From: DATKJY01 sp964540105
GTDB taxonomy: Bacteria > Zixibacteria > MSB-5A5 > GN15 > FEB-12
DNA: 64,000 nt
Assembly (NCBI GenBank): GCA_964540105.1
Contig: CAZILL010000002.1
Location: 124,001-188,000, forward strand
Reading direction: 5' to 3'
Part shown: piece after piece, positions 43,584 through 52,290 of the stretch
Position numbering within the stretch: position 1 is the first letter of the stretch
Layout of the letters: each line of letters opens with the position of its first letter
Position numbers and translations under genes: made by a program
The notes under the pieces: model-generated
Seen by the model: only the letters and a program-made list of their open reading frames with translations
Database searches by the model: none
Told to the model about the DNA's origin: nothing

Positions 43584-45782
43584 CTATCCGACAACTTTCA
43601 GCTTGGCGTACTTGGCCATGATCCGCTTGACGCCGATCCCGCCGAACATGATCTCAAGTCGCAGCGATTCCCCCAGTCCTTCCGCACCCAGAATCCGCCC
43701 TCGGCCAAAAGTCGGATGCATAACCGTGCGCCCGACCCGGTAAGTCTCGTTCTCTTCGTATACATAGCGAACCTCCGCGCCCGCATCGGCAGCGCCGCTC
43801 GGGTATGTTCCACTTGTCGGTCGAGCATAGGCCCCGGCGGATTGTCGAGCAGACACGCGGCTGCGATAGTCGTTCACGTCTACCAGCTCGGGGGGAATCT
43901 CCTTGAGAAAGCGCGAGGGGATGGCCTCGACTTCGCCGAATCGAAAGCGGCTGGTTGCCGACGTCAACACCAGACGGCGGCGTGCGCGAGTCGCGCCGAC
44001 GTAGAACAGGCGTCGTTCTTCCTCCAATTGCATCGGTTCGTGGATAGTTCTCTGAAGCGGGAAAAGCCCTTCCTCGAGGCCAACCAAATAGACCGTGTCA
44101 AATTCAAGCCCTTTGGCGGAATGGAGTGTCATCAATGTGACCTTGTCATCAATGTCCCGATAATTGTCAAGATCGGTGAAGAGGGAGATCTCAGAAAGAT
44201 ACTCAGCCAGGCGCGGTTCAGGATGCGTGCGAGCGTACTCCGCTACGCCTTCAACAAAGGCTTCCACGTTCTCGACTTTGGTCTGGCCGAGAACCTTATC
44301 TTCCTCCACCAGCTCTTCAAGCAGTTTGATCTCCGTTACTAAATCGGAAACGATCAGGTCGACCGGGTCGTGCGCCGCGCGCTCCCGATACGCTGCGATG
44401 AGCTTCGTAAACGGCTCGATCCGCTTGATTTTTCCGAACAGCTCCGGATAGGTGGCGCCGTCCGCACACAGTTCGAGCATTGAGCGTCCCCGCGCGCGCG
44501 CGAGCGCGGCGATGTCACTAATGCTCTTTTCACCTATGCCCCGCTTGGGATAATTGATCACGCGTTCGAATGAAATGTCATCCTTGGGATTGGCGATCAA
44601 CTTAAGGTACGCCATCAGATCCTTGATCTCTTTGCGCTGATAGAACAGCACACCGCCGACAATCTGGTACGGTAGATTGTCCCGACGCAAATGCTCCTCA
44701 AAGGCACGTGACTGCGAATTCGTTCGATAGAGAATGACCGATTCCTTCAGTGGCGAGGCGGACCGATTGTTCGCAATCTGCTTGACTACCCGGTCCGCTT
44801 CATCTTCGGCGGAATTCACCAGGATCAATTCCAGCTTATCGCCGCCCGTACTCTCGGTCCAGAGCTCTTTTTCTTTGCGCGCGCTGTTCTTCTTTATCAC
44901 CGCCGACGCTGCCTGGAGAATGCAGGCGGTCGAACGATAGTTTTGTTCCAACTTAATGAGCTTCGCTCCTGGGTAGTCCTCCTCGAACTCGAGAATATTC
45001 CTGATATCCGCGCCTCGCCAGCCGTAGATTGATTGATCTTCGTCTCCCACCACGCAGAGGTTGTGATGGTCACCGAGGAGGTATTTCAGCAGGAGGTACT
45101 GGACATGATTGGTGTCCTGGTATTCGTCGACGAGCAGGTAGCGATACCGTCGCTGATATTTCTCGCGTACGCTGGCATCATGCATGAGCGCCCAGACCGC
45201 GTTGAAGAGCAGGTCGTCAAAGTCCATGGCGTTGCATTCTCGCAGACGACGTTGGTAGAGCGTGTAGAGCTCGGCCGTGCGCGATTCAAAATAGCCGCTC
45301 GCCTTTGAGGCGAATTGTTCCGCGGTAACGAGTGCATTCTTTGCGTCCGAAATCTTGCGCAACTGCCCTCGGGCAGGGAACTGCCCGTCGGAAATGCCGA
45401 GTTCCTTTGTGCAGCGCTTAACCAGGCTGATCGAATCCCCGTCGTCGAAGATCGTGAACGAAGGATCGTATCCGATCGCCGCCGCCTCTCTTCTGAGGAA
45501 TCGGGCGCAATACGAGTGAAACGTCGAGACATTCAGGTCCGATAATTCCGCGCCCATCAGCTGGTTGACGCGCTCCTTCATCTCGCCCGCCGCCTTGTTG
45601 GTAAAGGTCACGGCGAGCAATTGGAACGGCTCGGCCAGTCGCTGCACCAGCATGTAGGCCAGTCGCCTCGTAAGTACGCGCGTCTTTCCGGAACCGGCGC
45701 CGGCAATCACCAGTAGCGGTCCCTCGGTTGTAACGACTGCTTCATGCTGGCGCGGATTTAGGTCTTTCAGAAGGTGTTCCAT
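43584..45782 (-). CDS. pcrA: ATP-dependent DNA helicase PcrA/UvrD
   Basis: This 732-residue superfamily 1A helicase unwinds DNA in repair and in clearing RecA or replication blocks. Motifs are in order: IAGAGSGKTRVL (Walker A), LLVDEYQDTNHVQ (motif II), VGDEDQSIYGWRGADI (III), LEQNYRS (IV), TLHSAKGLEFDTVYLVG (V) and VGATRARRRL (VI). The C-terminal Tudor-like domain of PcrA is present (VGRTVMHPTFGRGRI). I chose ATG 45782, which gives the standard N-terminus LLKDLNPRQHEAV. It has no Shine-Dalgarno, and a -10-like TATATT lies just upstream, so the mRNA may be almost leaderless. Confidence 0.96.
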   Translation of the reverse strand: MEHLLKDLNPRQHEAVVTTEGPLLVIAGAGSGKTRVLTRRLAYMLVQRLAEPFQLLAVTFTNKAAGEMKERVNQLMGAELSDLNVSTFHSYCARFLRREAAAIGYDPSFTIFDDGDSISLVKRCTKELGISDGQFPARGQLRKISDAKNALVTAEQFASKASGYFESRTAELYTLYQRRLRECNAMDFDDLLFNAVWALMHDASVREKYQRRYRYLLVDEYQDTNHVQYLLLKYLLGDHHNLCVVGDEDQSIYGWRGADIRNILEFEEDYPGAKLIKLEQNYRSTACILQAASAVIKKNSARKEKELWTESTGGDKLELILVNSAEDEADRVVKQIANNRSASPLKESVILYRTNSQSRAFEEHLRRDNLPYQIVGGVLFYQRKEIKDLMAYLKLIANPKDDISFERVINYPKRGIGEKSISDIAALARARGRSMLELCADGATYPELFGKIKRIEPFTKLIAAYRERAAHDPVDLIVSDLVTEIKLLEELVEEDKVLGQTKVENVEAFVEGVAEYARTHPEPRLAEYLSEISLFTDLDNYRDIDDKVTLMTLHSAKGLEFDTVYLVGLEEGLFPLQRTIHEPMQLEEERRLFYVGATRARRRLVLTSATSRFRFGEVEAIPSRFLKEIPPELVDVNDYRSRVSARQSAGAYARPTSGTYPSGAADAGAEVRYVYEENETYRVGRTVMHPTFGRGRILGAEGLGESLRLEIMFGGIGVKRIMAKYAKLKVVG

Positions 45783-45793
45783 AGGTGGAATCG

Positions 45794-45821
45794 AATATAC
45801 GCGTCGACCGTGAACGCGCAA
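45794..45821 (-). promoter_or_regulatory. candidate near-leaderless promoter for pcrA
   Basis: On the minus strand TTGCGC, a 16-base spacer and TATATT are followed by 11 bases and then the ATG. Transcription would begin within a few bases of the start codon. The -35 is only a partial match. Confidence 0.35.
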
Positions 45822-45867
45822 CCGCTTTTGAGAAAGCGATCAGGACAATTCGGAGAGAAGCCCCGCC

Positions 45868-48159
45868 TTAGATCTTGAATAGGTACTGAAACTTGGTGAA
45901 AAACCGTTCCACGTTGCGGCGCATACTGCCGGCGCGTTCGTGATCCCAATGGCTGTTGGTTGCGCCAATGTAGAAGATCGTGAACGGATTGAGCTTGTAA
46001 CTCAGCAGCGGCTCGAAGGTCAGGTAGCTGTCTTTGTGATACGTGCTCTCCCAGTCATAGTATTCGTTGAAGTTCGAGTACTCGACCACCAGACGCAGGA
46101 ACCACTCGCGAGTGAATTGATAGCTGAAGCGCGACCGTACGACATAATCTTCAAAAACCAGTTTCCTGGCATCGGGATAGGTCATGTGAGAGTATTGGCC
46201 GCTTGGCTCAATGCGAAGCCTCTGCGAAACCTTGAAACTCCCCTCGACATAGGCCTCAAAGCTTCGTCCCAGGACTGGCGCCGCAAGGGACCGGCTTATC
46301 GTTCGGCCAACTTCGATCGACGTCGCCACACCTGCCGAGCGACTGAACCGACTGTTGACCTCAACGCCCAATCTCCGAATGCCATCAAACCAGACGCCAC
46401 TGTAGAGTTCTCGGCTTACCACGTATTCCACCGCGACTTCAGTCTGGCCGTTCGTGACAACCTGCACTCGCGGGACCAGCCATTCATCCTTGCGTGTTCC
46501 GTTGTAGTTCCAGACACGACCCGCTGCGAGGCTCGGTCCCCAGGAGCGAAGCCAGGGTTTATTGGGACGAAAGGTCAAGCCGGACCAGGCTTCGACGCTG
46601 CGACGGTCATTACGCGTCACGAATCCGTCTTCTGCACGGAAGGTCGGGCTCAATGCTGTTCCGACGATATCAACACTCCAGACATCGGCGCTGCGCGTCA
46701 ACTCCAGCATCGCCCCGTTCCCCCAGAACGTCTCGTTGTCGAATCCCAGCGTGTGGCGACCGCGCTCAAAAGTCCTTTGCGTGGCCTTTCTGTCAATGGA
46801 AGTCGGGAGTGTGTCCTCCCCTTCGGCGGTGCGAGTCGCGACCCCCATCGCCTCGATTCTATAGTTGCGGAGAAACCGAAACCGCATATCCCCGCCGACC
46901 AATGTTCCCGAACCGCCTCGTTTGTACCGTCGGTCGGTGACCATGAGCCCGACGTGAGAATCATCGAAAAACGTCTGTTTGAAGCGAAACACCTGGGCCG
47001 TACTTGGTCGGGCGTTCTCCCCGACAAAAGAGCCTTCTTCGTTGGGAATCATAACGACCCCATCTCGATCCCGGGCCACGAAGTATCCGAGACTACTTCG
47101 GCCGAATCGCCCTGTGAATTTTCCCGCAACGGAGGGGGAGTTGATCGAACGTGTGTGCATGGCGCGGATGGGCGTCTGATACAGGTCGCTGCCTTCCTGA
47201 AAGAACGGTCGTCGCTCGGGATAATAGAGGGCCTCTACCGAGTTCACCTTAATCTGAGTCGCATCGGATTCAACCTGGCTAAAGTCGGGGTTGAGCGTGA
47301 TCTCGGCCGATGAATTCGACGATAGCGCATAGCGTGCGTTGAGTGACAGGTCAGCCTTCGGATTCTCGTTTTGAAAGGGGGCGTCCCATGCACCATCTAT
47401 CCGTGAGCCTGATCGATGCGCCACGATTGTGGGCAAGAGTTCGAAACTGGTCGAGGCTTTGATGTCGCGTATTCCTGTCAGGGTTCCCCATTGACACATG
47501 AAGCACGGGTTGTTGCGGTCTTGTGCGGCCCAGCTGAATCTCCGTCGCACATCCCGCTGCTGATCCCGCCAAAAATTGATCCGCCAGGTCTGCTCCGGTT
47601 TGTCTGGGAAGCGCAGGCTGGCAAAGGGTATTGCGATTTCGACCTGGTATCCACTGTCGGTCACTTGTCCCTTTGATTCCCATACAATATCAAACCCTTC
47701 ATCCTCGTTCCCACCGTTCGCCATCCGCAGATCCCCCTGAATCCCGAGCGGATTTGTGAAGATCTCATACCCCCAGGCGGCATCCCCATACGTATCGAGC
47801 ATGATGCCAAAGTAATCATCTCGGAAGATCTTATCTCGATCGCACAGCGAGGCTCGCACGTCACGAGGATTGTCCCACGCAATCAGCGCGATGTACAGCT
47901 TGTTGTCGTCGTAGGCTACAAGTGCGCGGGACTCTACATGAGGTTTGATCTGATCTCCGGGATTACTCTCGCAGAAGCCGGATGCCACGGCTGCCATCTT
48001 CCATCCTTGATCGCTCAAGGTTCCGTCGATCGTGATCTTGTCGCTCACGCGCGGGATTGCAAGCGACGGATGAAATTGTGGGGTGAACGTCGACTGGGTC
48101 AAACCAGCCATCGGTAGAACGAGCCACAGGATCAATCCGAACTGCGACCAGCGCTTCAT
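45868..48159 (-). CDS. outer-membrane protein with CBM9-like and DUF5916 regions
   Basis: This exported protein of about 763 residues has a signal peptide (KRWSQFGLILWLVLPMAG), a carbohydrate-binding CBM9-like domain (about 35-220, KITIDGTLSDQGWKMA and GYQVEIAIPFASLRFPD) and a large beta-barrel matching DUF5916 (about 235-763, with LNPDFSQVESDATQI and ERRPFFQEGSDLY). This architecture is frequent in Bacteroidetes, Gemmatimonadetes and FCB candidate phyla; its role is unknown, with surface polysaccharide binding a reasonable guess. The start could also be the ATG at 48180, seven codons upstream; neither has a strong ribosome site. The C-terminal strand ends FQYLFKI. Confidence 0.85.
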   Translation of the reverse strand: MKRWSQFGLILWLVLPMAGLTQSTFTPQFHPSLAIPRVSDKITIDGTLSDQGWKMAAVASGFCESNPGDQIKPHVESRALVAYDDNKLYIALIAWDNPRDVRASLCDRDKIFRDDYFGIMLDTYGDAAWGYEIFTNPLGIQGDLRMANGGNEDEGFDIVWESKGQVTDSGYQVEIAIPFASLRFPDKPEQTWRINFWRDQQRDVRRRFSWAAQDRNNPCFMCQWGTLTGIRDIKASTSFELLPTIVAHRSGSRIDGAWDAPFQNENPKADLSLNARYALSSNSSAEITLNPDFSQVESDATQIKVNSVEALYYPERRPFFQEGSDLYQTPIRAMHTRSINSPSVAGKFTGRFGRSSLGYFVARDRDGVVMIPNEEGSFVGENARPSTAQVFRFKQTFFDDSHVGLMVTDRRYKRGGSGTLVGGDMRFRFLRNYRIEAMGVATRTAEGEDTLPTSIDRKATQRTFERGRHTLGFDNETFWGNGAMLELTRSADVWSVDIVGTALSPTFRAEDGFVTRNDRRSVEAWSGLTFRPNKPWLRSWGPSLAAGRVWNYNGTRKDEWLVPRVQVVTNGQTEVAVEYVVSRELYSGVWFDGIRRLGVEVNSRFSRSAGVATSIEVGRTISRSLAAPVLGRSFEAYVEGSFKVSQRLRIEPSGQYSHMTYPDARKLVFEDYVVRSRFSYQFTREWFLRLVVEYSNFNEYYDWESTYHKDSYLTFEPLLSYKLNPFTIFYIGATNSHWDHERAGSMRRNVERFFTKFQYLFKI

Positions 48160-48224
48160 ATGATGGTTCAATCCCAGCATGCTCAGCTATACGGCAGATC
48201 CGACGATGAAGTTTCGCCGTCAAG

Positions 48225-48248
48225 AAAAAAGCCCCGTTGCCGGGGCTT
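48225..48248 (-). terminator. intrinsic terminator after the STAS gene
   Basis: On the minus strand the stem AAGCCCCG/CGGGGCTT (48248-48241 with 48236-48229) has a four-base loop and is followed by TTTTTTCTT. It lies 30 bases after the STAS stop. This is a strong rho-independent terminator. Confidence 0.85.
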
Positions 48249-48278
48249 GCAGCGCTATTGCCTGTAGTAATGCGAATA

Positions 48279-48614
48279 CTACTTGAATGTCTTCAGAGCC
48301 TCGGCGCGAGTGTCAAAATGCTCGAACACACTGATCAAACGGGTGATCGTGAGGATCGACTCAATCTTGGTGATATTCGCCAACACCAACCTCCCGCCAG
48401 AGTTCTTTACCGTGGTCAGTGCGGAAATCAGCATCCCCAATCCCACCGAATTCATCCACTCGACCTTGGCCAGATCGACAATCATGTTCTTCTTGTTCTG
48501 GCTGATATACTCATGGATGCGACCGTGAAACATGGTTGTTTCTTCTCCCCCCATAATTTTCCCCGATACATCCAATACGACAACATCATTTTCCACGGAA
48601 TCTACAAACTTCAT
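48279..48614 (-). CDS. STAS domain anti-anti-sigma factor-like protein
   Basis: The 111-residue protein is a single STAS domain of the SpoIIAA/RsbV type. The regulatory phosphoserine motif is WMNSVGLGMLISAL, with a DLAKVEWM strand before it and a final FEHFDTRAEALKTF helix. Such proteins bind an anti-sigma kinase when unphosphorylated; a GAF-SpoIIE phosphatase is encoded at 29668, but no HATPase anti-sigma kinase is in the window. I chose ATG 48614, with GAGGTGAAGG just before it; a GTG nine bases upstream is an alternative. It is divergent from the ECF sigma gene and has its own terminator. Confidence 0.9.
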   Translation of the reverse strand: MKFVDSVENDVVVLDVSGKIMGGEETTMFHGRIHEYISQNKKNMIVDLAKVEWMNSVGLGMLISALTTVKNSGGRLVLANITKIESILTITRLISVFEHFDTRAEALKTFK

Positions 48615-48776
48615 AACCTTCACCTCATCTATTTCGGATCAGCCGACCTCGGAACGGTCGGCTCCGGATTTTACCGGCGCTGAGCGGTCCAGTCGCCGCT
48701 TATGAGCAGAATACTACGGTTTTCGGGGCTGGTGTGCAAGTGGAATTTCCCCCGTGATCATAGACTCACGACATCT

Positions 48777-48820
48777 TTGGAGATGAACCCCCTGAAAGTG
48801 TATAATAATCGACATCTCCA
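48777..48820 (+). promoter_or_regulatory. promoter of the sigma/anti-sigma operon within an inverted repeat
   Basis: A perfect -10 TATAAT (48801-48806) stands 18 bases after TTGGAG (48777-48782). TGGAGATG (48778-48785) and its exact complement CATCTCCA (48813-48820) flank the -10. The repeat could be a repressor site or form a hairpin at the 5' end. Confidence 0.5.
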
Positions 48821-48864
48821 CGGCAACCATCAGCCGTCGTTTAGTGTCTTAGTAGCAGGTGATA

Positions 48865-49437
48865 ATGGATCGAAACCAGTTTTGGACGCAGCTCGAGAAT
48901 GAACATGCCCGCGCCGAGGCCTTTTGCCGCCGGCTGACGGGTTCACGCGAGAGAGGAGACGACTTGTACCAGGAAGCAGTCTTGAAGGGATGCCTGAGCT
49001 GTCAATCGCTTCGAGAGGCACAGTCGTTTCGCCCCTGGCTGTATCGCATCATTGTCAACCTCTACAGGAATTCGCGCCGAGAGCCGTGGTGGCGCCGCTT
49101 CGTGTCTTTGTCCGCGGAGACTGTAGAAGGAGCATCCGGTTGGGATCCCTCGAGCTCTCTTAACGCTCAGCGCTGGTTGGAGCGAGCCTTTTCGGCGGTA
49201 GGCCCTGAAGAGCGAAGCCTGGTGACACTCTTCGAGATCGAGGGCTGGACAATCGCCGAACTGAGCCAGCTCCTGAATCGCCCTGCCGGCACAATCAAAG
49301 CCAGACTTTCGCGCGCACGCGCCAGAATGCGCAGGAAACTGATGCCGCATTCTGTTCGCGACGAACGAGACCTGCCTGCAACCCTGAAACCCGAGGAGGC
49401 CCCCGTATGCGTTGTCACGAAGCCAGAACCAGAATGA
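48865..49437 (+). CDS. ECF-type RNA polymerase sigma factor
   Basis: This 190-residue group IV sigma factor has region 2 (about 15-85, GDDLYQEAVLKG and SFRPWLYRIIVNLYRN) and region 4 (about 110-165, GPEERSLVTLFEIEGWTIAELSQLL and GTIKARLSRARARMRRKL). It lacks regions 1 and 3. It would direct RNA polymerase to a stress or envelope regulon, held in check by the anti-sigma factor encoded just downstream with a 31-base overlap. I chose ATG 48865 (AGCAGG upstream); a GTG two codons earlier is possible. The promoter in front is sigma70-like and does not resemble an autoregulated GAAC promoter. Confidence 0.92.
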   Translation: MDRNQFWTQLENEHARAEAFCRRLTGSRERGDDLYQEAVLKGCLSCQSLREAQSFRPWLYRIIVNLYRNSRREPWWRRFVSLSAETVEGASGWDPSSSLNAQRWLERAFSAVGPEERSLVTLFEIEGWTIAELSQLLNRPAGTIKARLSRARARMRRKLMPHSVRDERDLPATLKPEEAPVCVVTKPEPE

Positions 49438-50423
49438 GCGGCGACCGCGAGCAGGATGCCGAGTTGCTCGAGCATCTGCGGTTCTGCCAACGTTGCCGAA
49501 GCTGGGGGGAAGCCGAAGCTAAACTGACCCGTTCATTTCTTGAAGGTTCCATTGCCGACAGTGGCGAGGCCAGCCCCTTCGCGGCTTTGAAACAGACTAT
49601 TGAAAATCGAATCCCTGTTCCATCACGAAAGGATACCTCTCTCATGTCATCATTTGTCAACCAACTAAGAACCCATCCCCGGCTTAGTGTCAGCCTGGTG
49701 GTGGCGGTAGCCATGTTCCTCGTCGTATCACTTGTCCCGTTTTCGTACGAACGCATTTCCGGTTACAGCGCGTCGATCACGATTCCTCGCTCCGGTAATG
49801 TCGAATTGAAGATCGCCGACATCCGCAACGCCCTGGGCATATTCGGCTATGACAAGCTTGGTATTGGAATCGAACAGACTCCGGAGGGCACGACCTATCT
49901 TCTGGACAAATTCGCAACCCGTGACGCCGCCCGGGAAGCGGCCAGCGCGGTGAGGCTCCTCGCCGGATCGAACGCCACTATGAGCGTGTCGCCCGTATTC
50001 GAAACGGTATCTGCCAGTCTTTATGCGCAAGTGCGCGACCGAATTGTCACGATCAATATCGACGGTGTCGGCAAGAGCGATGCCCAGCTCGAATCGGAGA
50101 TCGCAACCAAACTTGCCGAGAATGGTCTCAGTGGGGCGAGTGTCTCAGTCTCGACTGAAGCCGGCGGGTTACGAAAGATATCGATAAGCCGTGACAGCCA
50201 ATCGGCCAACGACAGCCTGCGTCTTCAGATCAACATGCAGGACTCCGGCGGTTGTGGCCCTGTGAATCTCCATTTGATCCAGGACAGCACGATGACCGAT
50301 GCCGAATTGAAAGCCGCGATAGAAGCCAAACTCTCCGCCGAGGGAACACCCGACGCCAATGTTTCCATCACAAGAACTCCCGACGGCAAGCGCAGAGTCG
50401 AGGTCGAGGTGAGGAAGAAGTAG
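49407..50423 (+). CDS. membrane anti-sigma factor with zinc finger and repeated periplasmic domain
   Basis: The 338-residue protein starts with a short cytosolic ZAS-like anti-sigma domain containing HLRFCQRC (the HxxxCxxC zinc motif), then one membrane span (about 92-112, LSVSLVVAVAMFLVVSLVPF). The periplasmic part has two similar units of about 50 residues, one with SDAQLESEIATKLAENGLSG and one with TDAELKAAIEAKLSAEGTPD, each followed by a beta-rich ASVSV/ANVSI segment. The sensor family was not recognised. GAGGAGG precedes the ATG, and the gene overlaps the sigma gene by 31 bases, so the two are made together. Confidence 0.82.
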   Translation: MRCHEARTRMSGDREQDAELLEHLRFCQRCRSWGEAEAKLTRSFLEGSIADSGEASPFAALKQTIENRIPVPSRKDTSLMSSFVNQLRTHPRLSVSLVVAVAMFLVVSLVPFSYERISGYSASITIPRSGNVELKIADIRNALGIFGYDKLGIGIEQTPEGTTYLLDKFATRDAAREAASAVRLLAGSNATMSVSPVFETVSASLYAQVRDRIVTINIDGVGKSDAQLESEIATKLAENGLSGASVSVSTEAGGLRKISISRDSQSANDSLRLQINMQDSGGCGPVNLHLIQDSTMTDAELKAAIEAKLSAEGTPDANVSITRTPDGKRRVEVEVRKK

Positions 50424-50471
50424 CGAGCGCCGTTCTCCCAAAGAGGGGAAAAGATCGACGATGAAGCGAAT

Positions 50472-50499
50472 CCGGCGAAGGCAGCGATGTCTTCGCCGG
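50472..50499 (+). terminator. hairpin terminator after the anti-sigma gene
   Basis: A perfect nine-base stem (CCGGCGAAG at 50472-50480 with CTTCGCCGG at 50491-50499) has a ten-base loop and lies 48 bases past the stop. The following sequence is only mildly T-rich. Confidence 0.5.
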
Positions 50500-50552
50500 T
50501 CTCATGTTCGGCGGATTTCCATCAAGACATGCGAAGTGGGACGACTTAGATC

Positions 50553-50581
50553 TGGTCAATAGGTGATTCGGCCTGTATATT
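50553..50581 (+). promoter_or_regulatory. candidate promoter for the 124-residue protein gene
   Basis: TGGTCA (50553-50558), a 17-base spacer and TATATT (50576-50581) lie about 60 bases before the ATG. The -10 is good and the -35 is partial. Confidence 0.35.
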
Positions 50582-50642
50582 GGAGTATGAGTCTCAGAAT
50601 GGACTGCGCCAGTCCGTATTCGTTCAGTCACAGGAGGTATGA

Positions 50643-51017
50643 ATGACCGACGACCGACTCGCGACATTTAAGGAGATCCAGAAGCTCCTCAAGAAGTATG
50701 AACCGCCGATGACAGCCGTTTCTGACTTCGAAGGCCGATATGAGCTGGTATCAAAGAAGGACGTGGAGTTCGCCGGGCGGAAGAGGTCCGAGGTCTACTT
50801 TGCGGCGGCGATTATTCAGAGTACGTATGTGGGGTTTTATCTGATGTCGGTGTACGCAAACCCAACGATGATAAAGAAAATACCGCCCGAGTTGATGGCC
50901 ACTCTGAAAGGGAAATCCTGCTTTCATATCAAGCGGTTGGATGCCACCCTCAAGCGGCAGATTGCCGCCGCCCTGACGCTGAGTTTCGAGTTCTACAAGA
51001 AACAGGGCTGGGTGTAG
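50643..51017 (+). CDS. small cytosolic protein, family not recognised
   Basis: This 124-residue protein has no signal or membrane span. The pattern is an N-terminal helix (TFKEIQKLLKKYEPPM), then beta-rich sequence including RKRSEVYFAAAIIQSTYVGF and SVYANPTMIKKIPPELMATL. It ends in a GKSCFHIKRLDATLKRQIAAAL segment. The alternating layout resembles small alpha/beta proteins of the YdhG-like group, but I cannot name the family with confidence. An excellent CAGGAGG ribosome site and codon use like its neighbours make it a real gene. It stands alone between the anti-sigma and GNAT genes. Confidence 0.7.
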   Translation: MTDDRLATFKEIQKLLKKYEPPMTAVSDFEGRYELVSKKDVEFAGRKRSEVYFAAAIIQSTYVGFYLMSVYANPTMIKKIPPELMATLKGKSCFHIKRLDATLKRQIAAALTLSFEFYKKQGWV

Positions 51018-51150
51018 TCCGGCGAATTCCGGGCTGATTGTCGAGTAGCCGCAGCATTGTCGCGCAGACGTTCAAGTTGTGTTTTCATTTTCCTGCGGCG
51101 CATCGTATCTTCGCGAGCGAAAGCGTTGCCACGCTTCTTGAAGGAGATCC

Positions 51151-51723
51151 ATGATCACGGTCCGTGAATTGACACATAACGACTGGCCCGTTCTGGCAGC
51201 GCTCTTTGGCGCGCGGGGCGCGTGTGGGGGATGTTGGTGCATGAATTGGCGTGTGCCCAAAGGCGGGAGAACATGGGACGCGGTCAAGGGAGAGCCAAAC
51301 CGAAAGGCGATGAATAAGCTGGTGACAGGTGGCAGAGCTCACGGCATGCTGGCGTTTGATGGCGCCATCGCGGTCGGGTGGTGTGCTTTTGGCAAGCGAG
51401 CTGACTTTCCCCGACTTGAAACCGTAAAGGCCTATCGCCGCGACGACACAGACGAGATCTGGTGCATCAACTGCTTCTTCATTACCAAGGAATACCGCAA
51501 TCAAGGGGTGGCATCGCTACTCGCCGAGGGTGCGATCGCTGCCATCAGGAAGCGCAAGGGAACAATAATCGAAGCCTATCCGGTGCCACTTACCCGTGAC
51601 GGAGAGAAACTCCCCGGCGCTTTTGCATATACCGGCCCGGAGACCATATTTCAGCAACTCGGATTCACCGAAGTCCAGCGGCTTTCCTACAGTCGACCGC
51701 TCTATCGACTCGTCATCAAGTGA
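51151..51723 (+). CDS. GNAT family N-acetyltransferase
   Basis: This 190-residue protein is of the GNAT fold and would transfer an acetyl group from acetyl-CoA to an amine. Residues 23-34 hold a cysteine-rich ACGGCWCMNW stretch seen in a subgroup of GNATs. The acetyl-CoA-binding motif is FFITKEYRNQGVASLLAEGAI (Q/RxxGxA type, about 109-130). The C-terminal FQQLGFTEV strand is also typical. The substrate is unknown. A GGAG lies eight bases before the ATG. The following membrane-protein gene starts nine bases after its stop, so they may form an operon. Confidence 0.85.
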   Translation: MITVRELTHNDWPVLAALFGARGACGGCWCMNWRVPKGGRTWDAVKGEPNRKAMNKLVTGGRAHGMLAFDGAIAVGWCAFGKRADFPRLETVKAYRRDDTDEIWCINCFFITKEYRNQGVASLLAEGAIAAIRKRKGTIIEAYPVPLTRDGEKLPGAFAYTGPETIFQQLGFTEVQRLSYSRPLYRLVIK

Positions 51724-51732
51724 TCCAACTCC

Positions 51733-52290
51733 ATGTACTGTTCTGAAGAAGGTCAGCCTTTCTCGATCAGCTTGATTGTCGTTCTTGTCGCGGCCGTGCT
51801 CATTGTGGTCGGCGCGTTCATGCCGCTGGTTCGTGTCCAGATCTTCCAAGATGATACCTTCTTTAGCTTAAATCCTGTTGGCGCCGGTGTGCTCTTTGCT
51901 CTGGCGCTCATCGCTATCCACTGCGCGTTCGTTCGCCGTTACAACCGGCTGCTCCTGGTCGGGTCACTGTCGTTCGCGACATTGGTCTACATGTTTATTC
52001 GCGTTCAGGCGGAGCGGGAGGGATTTGCGAACGACCTGTCAACCCATATGGCCAACACCCCGCTCAGGAGTCTTGGTCTCGATCTCGTGTTTTCATCACG
52101 CCTTGGCTATGGATGGTACTTGATGATGTGTGGGGGAACCCTGTTTCTTGGAGTCGCTCTTCTTGCCCCGCGACTTAGGATGAATACAAAGAAGAAGGAA
52201 GAAGGGCGGGTTATGGCTCAACCAGAATCGTCGGCAGACCGGGCTGGGCAACCCGATACAGAGACAGAGCGCGCACCGGATCCATCTTGA
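51733..52290 (+). CDS. membrane protein, unknown function
   Basis: The 185-residue protein has about four membrane spans (near 12-32, 48-66, 72-90 and 125-147) and a hydrophilic, charged C-terminal tail of about 35 residues. No family was recognised. It begins nine bases after the GNAT stop. Its last 80 bases overlap the end of the convergent lipoprotein gene on the other strand, and the charged tail falls exactly in that overlap. The tail composition could therefore be a by-product of the opposite gene. Confidence 0.65.
   Translation: MYCSEEGQPFSISLIVVLVAAVLIVVGAFMPLVRVQIFQDDTFFSLNPVGAGVLFALALIAIHCAFVRRYNRLLLVGSLSFATLVYMFIRVQAEREGFANDLSTHMANTPLRSLGLDLVFSSRLGYGWYLMMCGGTLFLGVALLAPRLRMNTKKKEEGRVMAQPESSADRAGQPDTETERAPDPS

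Noticed and set aside
45940..47313. Long open frame of 457 codons on the plus strand, antisense to the DUF5916 gene
   Set aside because: It mirrors a well-supported outer-membrane protein, has no ribosome site and no family features; such shadow frames are common in GC-rich coding DNA.
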